Shown here piece after piece: positions 56,253 to 64,000 of a stretch of 64,000 nt of DNA. This stretch comes from Cupriavidus taiwanensis. GTDB taxonomy: Bacteria; Pseudomonadota; Gammaproteobacteria; Burkholderiales; Burkholderiaceae. The notes under the pieces were generated by a model. The model did not search any database. It was given only the letters and a program-made list of their open reading frames with translations, and was not told the origin of the DNA. Location: NCBI RefSeq assembly GCF_900250115.1, contig NZ_LT984803.1:558001-622000 (forward strand). The letters are read 5' to 3'. Each line of letters begins with the position of its first letter. Within the stretch, counting starts at the first letter, position 1. A program made the position numbers and the translations under genes.

Positions 56253-57493
56253 GCTGGCAATCCGCTCGCAGCGTGCTGTGCGTGCGCCTCGACAATATGG
56301 GCGACGTGCTGATGAGCACGCCGGCGCTGCAGGCGCTGGCCGATGCGCTGCCGGCCCGCCGGCTGACGCTGCTGACTTCGCACAGCGCGGCGGCACTGGC
56401 GCCGCACCTGCCGATGGTCAGCCGCGTGCTGGCCTGGGACGCGCCCTGGGCGAAGCACCCGGAGGCCCGGTCGGCGCCGGCGCCCGGACCGGAGATTGCC
56501 GCCTGCGCGCGCTGGCTGGCACGTTTCCGCTTCGACGCGGCGGTGATCTTTACCGTCTACAGCCAGAGTCCCTTGCCCGCCGCGGTGCTGTGCGCGCTGG
56601 CGGGCATTCCGCTGCGGCTGGCCTGCTGCCGCGAGAACCCCTACGCCTTGCTGAGCGACTGGGTCCCCGACGCCGAGCCGGGCACGCAGCCGGGCCAGCG
56701 TCCGCGCCACGAGGCGCAGCGCCAGCTCGACCTGGTGGCGCAGGTTGGGGCGATCCCGCGCGATACGCACCTGCGTTTTCGCGTGCTGGCGTCGGACCGC
56801 ACCGCGGTCGCGGGGCGCCTGGCCGCCATTCGCGGCGGGCGCAGCGGGCCGGTGGTGGTGGTGCATCCCGGCGCCAGCGCGCCGTCGCGGCGCTGGCCGC
56901 CGGCGCGCTTTGCGCAGGTGGCGCACGCGCTGGCGGTGCAGGCGGGCGCGCACGTGCTGGTGACCGGCGATGCCGCCGAGCACGACATCGTGCGCGCGGT
57001 CTGCGCCGCGGCCGGCCACGCGCGCGTGGTGCCGCTCGCCGGCGCCTTGCGCCTGGGCGAAATGGGCGCATTGCTGGAAGCCGCCGACCTGCTGGTGTCG
57101 AACAACACCGGCCCGGTCCACCTGGCCGCTGCGCTGGGCACGCCGGTGGTGGACCTGTACGCGCTGACCAACCCGCAGCACACCCCCTGGCAGGTGCCGC
57201 ACCGCACGCTGTTTGCCGATGTGCCGTGCCGCTATTGCTACAAGAGCATGTGCCCGCAGGGACATCATCGCTGCCTGGAAGACGTGCCGGCCGCGCACGC
57301 GGTGCAGGCCGCGCTGGCGCTGCTGGGCGGCCATCCCGACAGCATGCCCGCGGTCGAACTGCCGTGGCCCGGCGCGCTCGCCGGCGCGGCGGCACCGCCG
57401 GCCGGGTCCGACGCCTTGAAGTCCATGCCGGACGACAGTGCAACCCGCCATATCCCCCATGACGAGGCCGACCATGTACACCCTTGGCATTAA
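56249..57493 (+). CDS. glycosyltransferase family 9 protein (heptosyltransferase-like), first copy
   Basis: A 414-residue GT9 protein (ADP-heptose:LPS heptosyltransferase type). It starts MSWQSARSVLCVRLDNMGDV with the family GD motif, and has VVVVHPGASAPSRRWPPARF and LLVSNNTGPVHLAAALGTPV, the donor-site signatures. A GGAGG site lies 5 bases upstream, and ATGA overlap couples it to the HAD gene. The C-terminal 60 residues are longer than usual and Pro/Ala-rich. A Cys-rich patch CRYCYKSMCPQGHHRC near residue 330 is also found in the second GT9 in a related form. Confidence 0.92.
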   Translation: MSWQSARSVLCVRLDNMGDVLMSTPALQALADALPARRLTLLTSHSAAALAPHLPMVSRVLAWDAPWAKHPEARSAPAPGPEIAACARWLARFRFDAAVIFTVYSQSPLPAAVLCALAGIPLRLACCRENPYALLSDWVPDAEPGTQPGQRPRHEAQRQLDLVAQVGAIPRDTHLRFRVLASDRTAVAGRLAAIRGGRSGPVVVVHPGASAPSRRWPPARFAQVAHALAVQAGAHVLVTGDAAEHDIVRAVCAAAGHARVVPLAGALRLGEMGALLEAADLLVSNNTGPVHLAAALGTPVVDLYALTNPQHTPWQVPHRTLFADVPCRYCYKSMCPQGHHRCLEDVPAAHAVQAALALLGGHPDSMPAVELPWPGALAGAAAPPAGSDALKSMPDDSATRHIPHDEADHVHPWH

Positions 57494-59231
57494 CGCCGCC
57501 TACCATGATTCCGCCGCCTGCCTGGTGCGCGATGGCGAGGTCGTCGCCGCCGCGGAGGACGAGCGCTTCACGCATATCAAGCATGGCAAGCGCCCGGTGC
57601 CGTTCACGGCGTGGGAACTGCCGTTCCACGCCATCGACTATTGCCTGGGCGAGGCCGGCATCGCGCTGCGCGAGGTTGACCATGTTGCCTACGCGTTCGA
57701 CCCCGCGCTGATGCTGGGCGCGCGCCGGCATGACGCCACCGTGACGCTGCCGCTGGAACCGTCGGCGCAGGGCGCGCCCGGCGGGCACGAGTCGCCGTGG
57801 GACCCGCTGTTCCTGTCGTACGTGGTCAATGCGCCGCGGCAACTGGCCGGCGGCGCACCGCACCACCTGGCCGCGCGCTTCGCCGGCGTGCGCCACGACG
57901 GGCCGTTTCGCTGGCATTTCGTCGAGCACCACATGGGGCACGAGGCCAGCGCCTTCCTGGCGGCGCCGTTCGCGCGCTGCGCGGTGCTGACCATGGACGG
58001 CCGCGGCGAACGCGCCACCACCAGCTACGGCGTGTTCGACGGCAAGGAGTACCGGCGCATCAAGCAGATCGACCTGCCGGACTCGCTCGGCCTGCTGTAC
58101 GAACGCGTCACGCGCCACCTGGGCTTCCTGCATTCGTCGGACGAGTACAAGGTGATGGCGCTCGCCTCCTACGGCAAGCCCGCGCACCTTGGCGTGTTCC
58201 GCGACATGGTCCGGCGCGATGCCGAAGGTGGCTACCACGTGGCCCAGCCCGACCTGGAAACCTTGCTGGGACCGCCGCGCCAGCGCGGCGAGGCCTTCGG
58301 CGCCGCGCATTTCGACATCGCGCGCTCGCTGCAGGAGGTGCTGGAGGAAACCGTGGTCGGCATGACCACCTGGCTGGCCCAGGCCACCGGCGAACGGCAG
58401 CTGGCCATGGCCGGCGGCGTGGCGCTGAACTGCGTGATGAACGCGCGCGTGCGCGACCAGAGCCCGTTCGACGAGGTCTGGGTCCAGCCGGCCGCCGGGG
58501 ACGCCGGCACCGCGCTGGGCGCGGCGCTGTGGATCGACTTCGTGCAACGCGGACGTCCGGCGCGGCAATGGTCGATGGAGCACGCCTACCTGGGGCCGGC
58601 GTATGGCGAGGACGAGATCGCGGCCTTCCTCGACTGGGCCAGGCTGTCCTACCGCCGGCTCGACGACCTCGCCGGGCAGACCGCCGAGCTGCTGGCGCAG
58701 AACAAGATCATCGGCTGGTTCCAGGGCCGCATGGAGTTTGGTCCGCGCGCGCTGGGGGCCCGCTCGATCCTGGCGTCGCCGATCGATCCCGGCATGCAGC
58801 AGCGGCTGAACCAGATCAAGGACCGCGAGGACTTCCGCCCGGTGGCGCCGGTGGTGATGCAGGAGCGCGCGCCGGACTGGTTCAGCGCGGCCAAGCCCGG
58901 GCGCGGCGAAGCGCCGTTCATGCTGTTTATCTACGACGTGCGCCCCGAGCAGGCGGCGCGCATTCCCGCGGTCTGCCACGTCGACGGCACCGCGCGCGTG
59001 CAGACCGTGCGGCGCGAGCAGAACCCGGCCTACTACGACCTGCTGGCCGCGTTCGAGCGCCGCACCGGCGTGCCGATCCTGGTCAACACCTCGTTCAACA
59101 CGCGCGGCGAGCCCATCGTGTGCACGCCGCGCGATGCGGTAGAGTGTTTCTGGACCTCGCCGCTGGACGCGCTGGTGATCGGCCCGTTCCTGCTGGAAAA
59201 ACCTGCCGGAGGCGCCCGTGGACAGGCCTGA
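57474..59231 (+). CDS. O-carbamoyltransferase, NodU/CmcH family
   Basis: A 585-residue carbamoyltransferase that moves carbamoyl from carbamoyl phosphate, through carbamoyl-AMP, to a hydroxyl group. The N-terminal Kae1-like domain begins MYTLGINAAYHDSAACLV and has the metal-binding HHMGHEASAF near residue 150 and MAGGVALNCVMNARV. The C-terminal YrdC-like domain includes GRMEFGPRALGARSILASP and LVNTSFNTRGEPIVCTPRDA. Start at 57474 (GAGG upstream) overlaps the GT9 stop by 20 bases. In this context it probably carbamoylates a sugar of the cluster's glycan, as NolO/NodU do for Nod factors. Confidence 0.94.
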   Translation: MYTLGINAAYHDSAACLVRDGEVVAAAEDERFTHIKHGKRPVPFTAWELPFHAIDYCLGEAGIALREVDHVAYAFDPALMLGARRHDATVTLPLEPSAQGAPGGHESPWDPLFLSYVVNAPRQLAGGAPHHLAARFAGVRHDGPFRWHFVEHHMGHEASAFLAAPFARCAVLTMDGRGERATTSYGVFDGKEYRRIKQIDLPDSLGLLYERVTRHLGFLHSSDEYKVMALASYGKPAHLGVFRDMVRRDAEGGYHVAQPDLETLLGPPRQRGEAFGAAHFDIARSLQEVLEETVVGMTTWLAQATGERQLAMAGGVALNCVMNARVRDQSPFDEVWVQPAAGDAGTALGAALWIDFVQRGRPARQWSMEHAYLGPAYGEDEIAAFLDWARLSYRRLDDLAGQTAELLAQNKIIGWFQGRMEFGPRALGARSILASPIDPGMQQRLNQIKDREDFRPVAPVVMQERAPDWFSAAKPGRGEAPFMLFIYDVRPEQAARIPAVCHVDGTARVQTVRREQNPAYYDLLAAFERRTGVPILVNTSFNTRGEPIVCTPRDAVECFWTSPLDALVIGPFLLEKPAGGARGQA

Positions 59232-60204
59232 GCCACGGGTCGCGGTGGTGGTGCCCACCTGGCGCCGCCCGGCGCTGCTGGCGCGCTGCCTGCAGGCGCT
59301 GTGTGCGCAGCGCCTGCCGCCGCAGGCGTACGAGATCATCGTTGCCGACGATGGCTGCGAGGCCCGCATCGAACGGCTGGTGGCGCTGATGGCCGCGCAG
59401 CATCCGCACCATGCGCTGCGCTATGTGCCGGTGCCGGGCACGCAGGGGCCGTCGGGCGCGCGCAATGCGGGCTGGCGCCGCGCGCGCGCGTCGGTGATCG
59501 CGTTTACCGACGACGACACCGTGCCGGAACCGGGCTGGCTCGAAGCGGGCTGCGCCGCGCTCGCGGACCAGCCGGAGTGCTGCGCGGTGGCCGGCACCGT
59601 GCACGTGCCGCTGCCGGCGCGGCCGACCGACCACGAGCGCGATACCGGCGGCCTTGCGCACGCCGAGTTCGTCACCGCCAATTGCTTCGTCCGTCGCGAC
59701 GCGCTGCTGCGCATCGGCGGCTTCGACGAGCGCTTCACGCGCGCATGGCGCGAGGATTCGGACCTGCAGTTTCGCCTGATCGAGCAGGTCTGCCCGGTGG
59801 GGCGCGCGCCCGCGGCCGTGGTGGCGCATCCGGTGCGGCCGGCCGCATGGGGCAGCAGCGTGGCGGCGCAGGCCAAGGTGTACTTCGACGCGCTGCTGTA
59901 CAAGAAGCATCCGCGCCTGTACCGGCAGCGCATCCGGCGCGTGCCGCCCTGGCACTACTACGTGACCGTGCTGGCGCTGCTGGCCGCGCCGATCGCGTGG
60001 CTGGCGGGCGCGCCTGCCGTGGCCGCGGCGTCGGGCCTGCTGTGGCTGGGATTGACCGCGGCATTCTGCGCGCGGCGCCTGCGCGGCGCGGCGCTGACGC
60101 CGGCCCATGTGGCCGAGATGGCGTTCACTTCCATGCTGATACCGCCGCTGTCGCTGTACTGGCGGCTGCGCGGTGCGCTGGCGTTCCGGGTGGTGTTCCT
60201 ATGA
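59218..60204 (+). CDS. glycosyltransferase family 2 protein with C-terminal membrane segments
   Basis: A 328-residue GT-A protein starting at GTG 59218, which has a perfect GGAGG site 5 bases upstream and overlaps the carbamoyltransferase by 14 bases. It has VAVVVPTWRRPALLARCLQA, VADDGCEARIERL, GPSGARNAGWRRARASVIAF, the metal site TDDDTVPEPGWLE and RIGGFDERFTRAWREDSDL. Two or three hydrophobic segments follow (about 245-300), so it is membrane-bound, like enzymes acting on lipid-linked acceptors. Confidence 0.91.
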   Translation: MDRPEPRVAVVVPTWRRPALLARCLQALCAQRLPPQAYEIIVADDGCEARIERLVALMAAQHPHHALRYVPVPGTQGPSGARNAGWRRARASVIAFTDDDTVPEPGWLEAGCAALADQPECCAVAGTVHVPLPARPTDHERDTGGLAHAEFVTANCFVRRDALLRIGGFDERFTRAWREDSDLQFRLIEQVCPVGRAPAAVVAHPVRPAAWGSSVAAQAKVYFDALLYKKHPRLYRQRIRRVPPWHYYVTVLALLAAPIAWLAGAPAVAAASGLLWLGLTAAFCARRLRGAALTPAHVAEMAFTSMLIPPLSLYWRLRGALAFRVVFL

Positions 60205-61310
60205 GCGCATGCCTCGAGCCGGTCAAGGCCCCGTCCCGCGCACGGCGTCCGCAGCATCCGGCGCGGGTGCGGCGCATCGCGGTGTTCCGCGCGCTGCAGC
60301 TCGGCGACATGCTCTGCGCGGTGCCGGCGCTGCGTGCGCTGCGCGCGGGCGAGCCCGAGGCCCGCATCACGCTGATCGGCCTGCCGTGGGCGCAGGAGTT
60401 CGTGTCCCGCTTCAGTGCGCTGGTGGATGACCTGATGGTGTTTCCCGGCGCGGCGGGGATGCCGGAACAACCCTGCGCCGAGGCCGCTGCGGGCCCGTTC
60501 TACGCGGCCGCGCAGGCGGCGCGCTTCGACCTGGCGATCCAGCTGCACGGCAGCGGCGCGCTGACCAACGCCGTGGTCCGGCGCCTCGGCGCCCGGCGCA
60601 TGGCCGGCTTCTGCCCGGATCCCGCCGCGGCGCGCTGCAGCCGCACCGGCGTGCTGGTGCCGTGGCCGCAGGGCAACGAGGTCCAGCGGCTGCTGGCGCT
60701 GATGCAGGCGCTGGGCTATCCGTGCGCGGACCGCAGCCTGGCGTTTCCGCTGCGCCCGCTCGACCATGCCAGCTGGCGGCTGCTGGCCGCCGAGCACGGG
60801 CTGGTTGCCGGTGAATACGTCTGCCTGCACGCGGGCGCGCGCATGCTGTCGCGGCGCTGGCCGGTGGAGCGCTTTGCCGAGGCAGGGCGCGCGCTGCGGC
60901 GCCACTGGAAGGTGGTGCTGACCGGCAGCCGCGACGAAGCCGGGCTGGTGGCGCAGCTGGCGCGGCGCCTGGGCAAGCCGGTGGTCAACCTGTGCGGACA
61001 GACCGCGCTGGGCACGCTCGCGGCGCTGATCCGCGACGCGCGCCTGCTGCTGTGCAATGACACCGGCGCCTCGCATATCGCCGCGGCGGTGGGCACACCC
61101 AGCGTGGTGGTGTCGTGCGGCAGCGACAGCGCGCGCTGGGCGCCGCTCGACACCACGCTGCACCGCGTGCTGGCCGACCAGCCGCCATGCCGTCCGTGCA
61201 TGCACCAGTGCTGCCCGCTCGCCGGACACCCGTGCGCGTCGAATGTCAGCGTGGCAAGCGTGGTGGAGGCCGCGCTGGCGCTGGCGGCCCGGGAGCGCAA
61301 ACATGGCTAG
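60201..61310 (+). CDS. glycosyltransferase family 9 protein (heptosyltransferase-like), second copy
   Basis: A 369-residue GT9 protein with VRRIAVFRALQLGDMLCAVP at the N-terminus, VCLHAGARMLSRRWPVERFA and LLLCNDTGASHIAAAVGTPS in the donor domain. ATGA overlap at 60201-60204 couples it to the GT2 gene. A Cys-rich segment PPCRPCMHQCCPLAGHPC near residue 330 is close to that of the first GT9 in position, a feature of this subgroup. Two GT9 genes suggest two heptose or related sugar additions. Confidence 0.91.
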   Translation: MSACLEPVKAPSRARRPQHPARVRRIAVFRALQLGDMLCAVPALRALRAGEPEARITLIGLPWAQEFVSRFSALVDDLMVFPGAAGMPEQPCAEAAAGPFYAAAQAARFDLAIQLHGSGALTNAVVRRLGARRMAGFCPDPAAARCSRTGVLVPWPQGNEVQRLLALMQALGYPCADRSLAFPLRPLDHASWRLLAAEHGLVAGEYVCLHAGARMLSRRWPVERFAEAGRALRRHWKVVLTGSRDEAGLVAQLARRLGKPVVNLCGQTALGTLAALIRDARLLLCNDTGASHIAAAVGTPSVVVSCGSDSARWAPLDTTLHRVLADQPPCRPCMHQCCPLAGHPCASNVSVASVVEAALALAARERKHG

Positions 61311-62250
61311 GCGGCTGCGCATCCTGACCTGGCACGTGCACGGGAACTACCTGTATTACCTGTCGCAGATCCCGCACGAGCTGTACCTGGTCACGCGCGA
61401 TGACGGCACGCCCGGCTATGCCGGCGCCGGCGGCGCCTTGCCGTGGGGCGCCAACGTGCACGAGGTGCCGTACGACGCCGTCCCGGCCGGCCGCTTCGAC
61501 TGCGTGCTGTACCAGCACCGGCATCATTACGAGCATGACCGCGTAGCGCTGCTCAGCGCCGCGCAGCGCGCGCTGCCGGCGCTCTACCTGGAACACGATC
61601 CGCCGCAGGAACACCCGACCAACACGCGCCACCCGGTGCAGGATCCGTCGATGCTGCTGGTGCATGTGACCCCGTTCAACGCGCTGATGTGGGACAGCGG
61701 CGTCACCCCGTGCCGGGTGATCGAGCACGGCGTGCTGGTCGACCAGGCGGTGCGCTACAGCGGTGAACTGGCGCGCGGCATCAGCGTGGTCAACCACCTG
61801 TCCCGGCGCGGCCGCCGGCTCGGCGCCGACCTGTTCGCACGCGTGCGCGAGCAGGTGCCGCTGGACCTGGTCGGCATGGCGGCGCAGGAGGCGGGCGGAC
61901 TGGGCGAGGTCGCCAACCCGGACCTGGCGGCGTTGGTCGCGCGCTACCGCTTCTTCTTCAATCCGATCCGCTACACCAGCCTGGGGCTGGCGGTGGTGGA
62001 GGCGATGATGCTGGGGGTGCCGGTGGTCGGGCTGGCCACCACCGAGCTGGCCACGGTGATCCAGAGCGGCAACAACGGCTATGTCGATACCCGCGTCGAG
62101 GTGCTGGTCAGCGTGATGCGCGAACTGCTGGACGATCCGGAACTGGCGCGAGCCTGGGGCGAGCGCGGCTGCCGCCTGGCGCGCGAGCGCTTCGGCATCG
62201 GCCGCTTCGTGGCGGAGTGGGACGAGACCCTGCGTGCGCTGTGCGCGTGA
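61303..62250 (+). CDS. glycosyltransferase family 4-like protein
   Basis: A 315-residue GT-B protein. It starts MARRLRILTWHVHGNYLYYL and has a donor-domain region FFFNPIRYTSLGLAVVEAMM, in which the second Glu of the EX7E-like motif is visible, then LGVPVVGLATTELATVIQSG. The N-terminal domain is short for GT4. The start overlaps the GT9 stop by 8 bases. Last gene of the plus-strand run of the glycan cluster; substrate unknown. Confidence 0.87.
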   Translation: MARRLRILTWHVHGNYLYYLSQIPHELYLVTRDDGTPGYAGAGGALPWGANVHEVPYDAVPAGRFDCVLYQHRHHYEHDRVALLSAAQRALPALYLEHDPPQEHPTNTRHPVQDPSMLLVHVTPFNALMWDSGVTPCRVIEHGVLVDQAVRYSGELARGISVVNHLSRRGRRLGADLFARVREQVPLDLVGMAAQEAGGLGEVANPDLAALVARYRFFFNPIRYTSLGLAVVEAMMLGVPVVGLATTELATVIQSGNNGYVDTRVEVLVSVMRELLDDPELARAWGERGCRLARERFGIGRFVAEWDETLRALCA

Positions 62251-62266
62251 CCACCACACGCGCCTG

Positions 62267-62725
62267 CTAGCCGGGCCTGCCGCCGTTGCCGCCGATCCGG
62301 CCGCCGCCGTGGCCGCCATGGAGCCGCGCGCGGCTGCCCGACGATGCCGTGCAGCACACCAGGTAGTAGGCGCGCTTGAACTGCAGCGCCGCTTCCAGCC
62401 TGCGTCCGGCAGCCGCTTCGGCAAACGCCGCGTGCAGGCAGCGTTCGATGCTGTCGGCGGTGCCGTCCTGCTCGAACAGTCCCGGCGCGCGCTGCTCCCA
62501 TAGCCGCATCAGCACGGCGCGGCGCTGCGCCAGCGTATGCGGGGGCCAGCCGTGGTCGCGGCTGAGCAATTCCAGCCGCGTCGCCAGCAGCGTTTCGAGC
62601 AGCAGGGTAGGCCTGGCAAAGCGCGCGGTCACGGGCGTGGCCTCGCGCGAGCCGGTGGCCTCGGCCAGTGCCACAGGCAGCTCGGTGGCGTCGGGCGGGC
62701 GGTCGATCATGGCAGCCAGCGACAT
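62267..62725 (-). CDS. protein of unknown function
   Basis: I do not recognise this 152-residue protein. It is helical and soluble by composition, with LLLETLLATRLELLSRDHGW and TADSIERCLHAAFAEAAAGR as helices, and a Gly-rich tail (LHGGHGGGRIGGNGGRPG). A Cys pair lies in YYLVCCTASSG. ATG at 62725 or 62710 are both possible. It is convergent with the glycan cluster and follows the recombinase-fold gene by 46 bases on the same strand, so the two could be co-transcribed. Confidence 0.6.
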   Translation of the reverse strand: MSLAAMIDRPPDATELPVALAEATGSREATPVTARFARPTLLLETLLATRLELLSRDHGWPPHTLAQRRAVLMRLWEQRAPGLFEQDGTADSIERCLHAAFAEAAAGRRLEAALQFKRAYYLVCCTASSGSRARLHGGHGGGRIGGNGGRPG

Positions 62726-62771
62726 GTGGCGGGGCGCGACACAGCCGCGCCGCGCGGGGTGGCGGCGGGTT

Positions 62772-63419
62772 TCATTCCGTCGCCGTTTCGGTGGCGGATT
62801 CCTCGGCGTCGGCCAGGGCGAGCGCCGCCGCGCGCTGGGCCAGCGGCTCGGCGGCGCGGATGCGCAGCACGGTCTGGCGCGACGTGCTGAAGCGCCGCGC
62901 GGTCTCGCTGACCGAATAGCCCGCGGCCAGCGCGCTCAGGATGGCGTGGCGCTGTTCGGGCGTGTGCTTGGGCGGACGGCCCACCTGGCGCCCCATGGCC
63001 TTGGCCGCGGCCAGGCTCTCGCGCACGCGCACGCTGCGGGTGGCGCCTTCGAGCGCGGCGACCGCGCGCAATACTTCGACCGCATCGGGCGACGTCGCGC
63101 TGGCCAGGTCATCGCGCGACAGCTGCACGCAGTACAGCGCCACACCAAGCAGGCGGAAGCGCCGGACCGTCGCCAGCACTTCGGGCACGCTCCAGCCCAG
63201 GCTGCACAGGCGCAGCGCCACCACCGCGTCGCCAGGCTGCACCTGGTGCTGCAGCGCGCGCAGGCGCGGGCGCTGCAACGCCGGCACCGAGGCGGGGGCG
63301 GCCTCCCAGAACACGTGTTGCGGATCGACGCCATAGCCGGCGGCGCTGGCGGCCTCCAGTTCGTCCTGGACCGCCGACGCTGCATCGGCGCAATTGGAGT
63401 AGAGGAAGGTGGTCGGCAT
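62772..63419 (-). CDS. resolvase-fold protein with helix-turn-helix, serine-recombinase active site lost
   Basis: A 215-residue homologue of small serine recombinases: catalytic-type domain at 1-150, hinge KAMGRQVGRPPKHTPEQ (140-156) and Hin-type helix-turn-helix at 155-186 (ILSALAAGYSVSETARRFST). The active site is gone: where resolvases have Y-x-R-V-S, this has Y7-S-N-C-A11, so Ser and Arg are replaced. The usual RLDRLGRS is R70-L-C-S-L-G-W-S77, so Asp and both Arg are lost. The fold and DNA-binding part are well kept, which points to a regulator or architectural DNA-binding protein. ATG 63419 was chosen because the fold begins there. Confidence 0.8.
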   Translation of the reverse strand: MPTTFLYSNCADAASAVQDELEAASAAGYGVDPQHVFWEAAPASVPALQRPRLRALQHQVQPGDAVVALRLCSLGWSVPEVLATVRRFRLLGVALYCVQLSRDDLASATSPDAVEVLRAVAALEGATRSVRVRESLAAAKAMGRQVGRPPKHTPEQRHAILSALAAGYSVSETARRFSTSRQTVLRIRAAEPLAQRAAALALADAEESATETATE

Positions 63420-63780
63420 GATGGTGTCGGACGGCGCGGGCGCCGCGCGCTGGTGAGGGCGGTCCGGACAGAGGATTCTGTTCGGCTGGTTGCGGGCTAA
63501 CGCAACGATTGCCCTAGCTGCCGCAACTTTCATGCCGCGCTTCCCGCCGCCCGGCAACCTGGCGCAACGTTATAACCGGCGCGCAAAGGCGATGCGGGCA
63601 CGCCATGCGCGGACCCACGCGCCGCCGCGGGCACAATTACAAGGCTTCGCGCAGGAATTGCAATGACATGCAGGTCGGCCCGCCATGCGCGCGCCATGGC
63701 GCCCGCTGCGGCGTGGGCACGGAACCTGCCTGCCTTGCGGGGCGAAGCCGGAGTGCCGGCTCCCCACTCAGGAGAGAATC
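63420..63780. other. 361-bp divergent region, no gene seen
   Basis: Between the recombinase-fold gene and the hemerythrin gene. It contains an A/T-rich patch AACGTTATAACC at about 63567 and several GCAAC words, but no clear open frame with a ribosome-binding site. Promoters for both neighbours must lie here. Confidence 0.5.
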
Positions 63781-64000
63781 GTGGACAAGTCGAAGATCCC
63801 CGCAGACCAGGCCGAGGCACTCGGTGCCTTGATGGACGACCACCGCGCAGTCAAGAAGCAGTTCAAGGCGTTCAAGGACACCGAGGACCGCGACGAGAAG
63901 GAATCGATCGCGCTCGACGTGTGCCATCAGCTCACGGTGCACGCCACCATCGAGGAAGAAATCTTCTATCCGGCATTGCGGGGCGTCAGCGAGGAAATCG
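63781..64000 (+). CDS. hemerythrin HHE-domain protein, 3' truncated by window edge
   Basis: The frame opens with GTG at 63781, preceded by AGGAGA at 6-7 bases, and runs to the window end (73 codons). The visible sequence DKSKIPADQAEALGALMDDH then RAVKKQFKAF, CHQLTVHATIEEEIFYPALR contains H21, H54 and E58, placed as the metal ligands of the first helices of a bacterial HHE hemerythrin. Such proteins bind O2 or NO through a di-iron site and often act in stress response. The rest of the four-helix bundle is outside the window. Confidence 0.88.
   Translation, partial: MDKSKIPADQAEALGALMDDHRAVKKQFKAFKDTEDRDEKESIALDVCHQLTVHATIEEEIFYPALRGVSEEI

Overview
The window is 64 kb of GC-rich, densely coding chromosomal DNA. 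It reads as a betaproteobacterium of the Burkholderiaceae, most likely Cupriavidus or Ralstonia. The reasons are GC-rich third codon positions throughout, the housekeeping order kdsB - Trm112 - lpxK - exbD - exbB - xseA - sodB, an orphan Bug-type (TctC) binding protein, a MuxABC/MdtABC-type efflux locus with two RND pumps, and a high density of LysR regulators. The genus is inferred from gene content and order; no database was searched. I see no tRNA, rRNA, CRISPR array or prophage.

Layout. 1-5 kb: the end of purK, a Sua5/TsaC tRNA-modification enzyme, azlCD and a DacB-type peptidase. 5-8.9 kb: an amino-acid-type ABC binding protein translationally coupled to a MarR regulator, a flavin monooxygenase, and a PACE-family efflux protein. 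9-21.7 kb: a LysR gene, then an efflux operon on the minus strand (adaptor, two RND pumps, outer-membrane channel), with a divergent OmpR/EnvZ-type two-component system. 21.9-30.7 kb: plsY, ybaK, xerD-ogt, a Bug protein, a chalcone-isomerase-like protein, an AEC carrier, queG, tsaE and amiC. 30.7-32.0 kb: a complete but frameshifted ISL3-family insertion sequence with 8-bp target duplication, sitting in the A-tract of a bidirectional terminator. 32-37.6 kb: a BASS-family carrier with a divergent LysR gene, a methyltransferase with a divergent MmyB-type regulator, a short-chain dehydrogenase and adk. 38-44.5 kb: the kdsB/lpxK/exbDB block, an unusual 1.1-kb non-coding stretch, xseA and sodB. 44.6-49.6 kb: small unassigned proteins, a UdgX-type uracil-DNA glycosylase and a 904-residue ABC exporter fused to a receiver domain. 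49.7-62.3 kb: a divergent surface-glycan cluster. 62.3-64 kb: an unknown protein, a serine-recombinase homologue without its active site, and the start of a hemerythrin-domain gene.

How the genes work together. The efflux operon, its two-component system, PACE protein and regulators form an envelope-defence block. dacB, amiC, lpxK/kdsB and plsY are dispersed envelope-biogenesis genes. From 49.7 to 62.3 kb two divergent, tightly overlapped gene runs encode five glycosyltransferases of three or four families, a UDP-xylose-synthase-like enzyme, a PIG-L deacetylase, a HAD phosphatase of the GmhB type, a NodU/CmcH-type O-carbamoyltransferase and an SDR enzyme. This looks like a dedicated pathway for a carbamoylated, deacetylated glycan or glycolipid.

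The signals I find most worth following are three. First, three (possibly four) diverged repeats at 41470-42165 have exactly conserved geometry, compensatory arm changes and DnaA-box-like sequences. Second, the ABC exporter - degenerate HATPase - receiver fusion at 46925-49639. Third, the glycan cluster, next to a recombinase-fold protein whose catalytic residues are all replaced.
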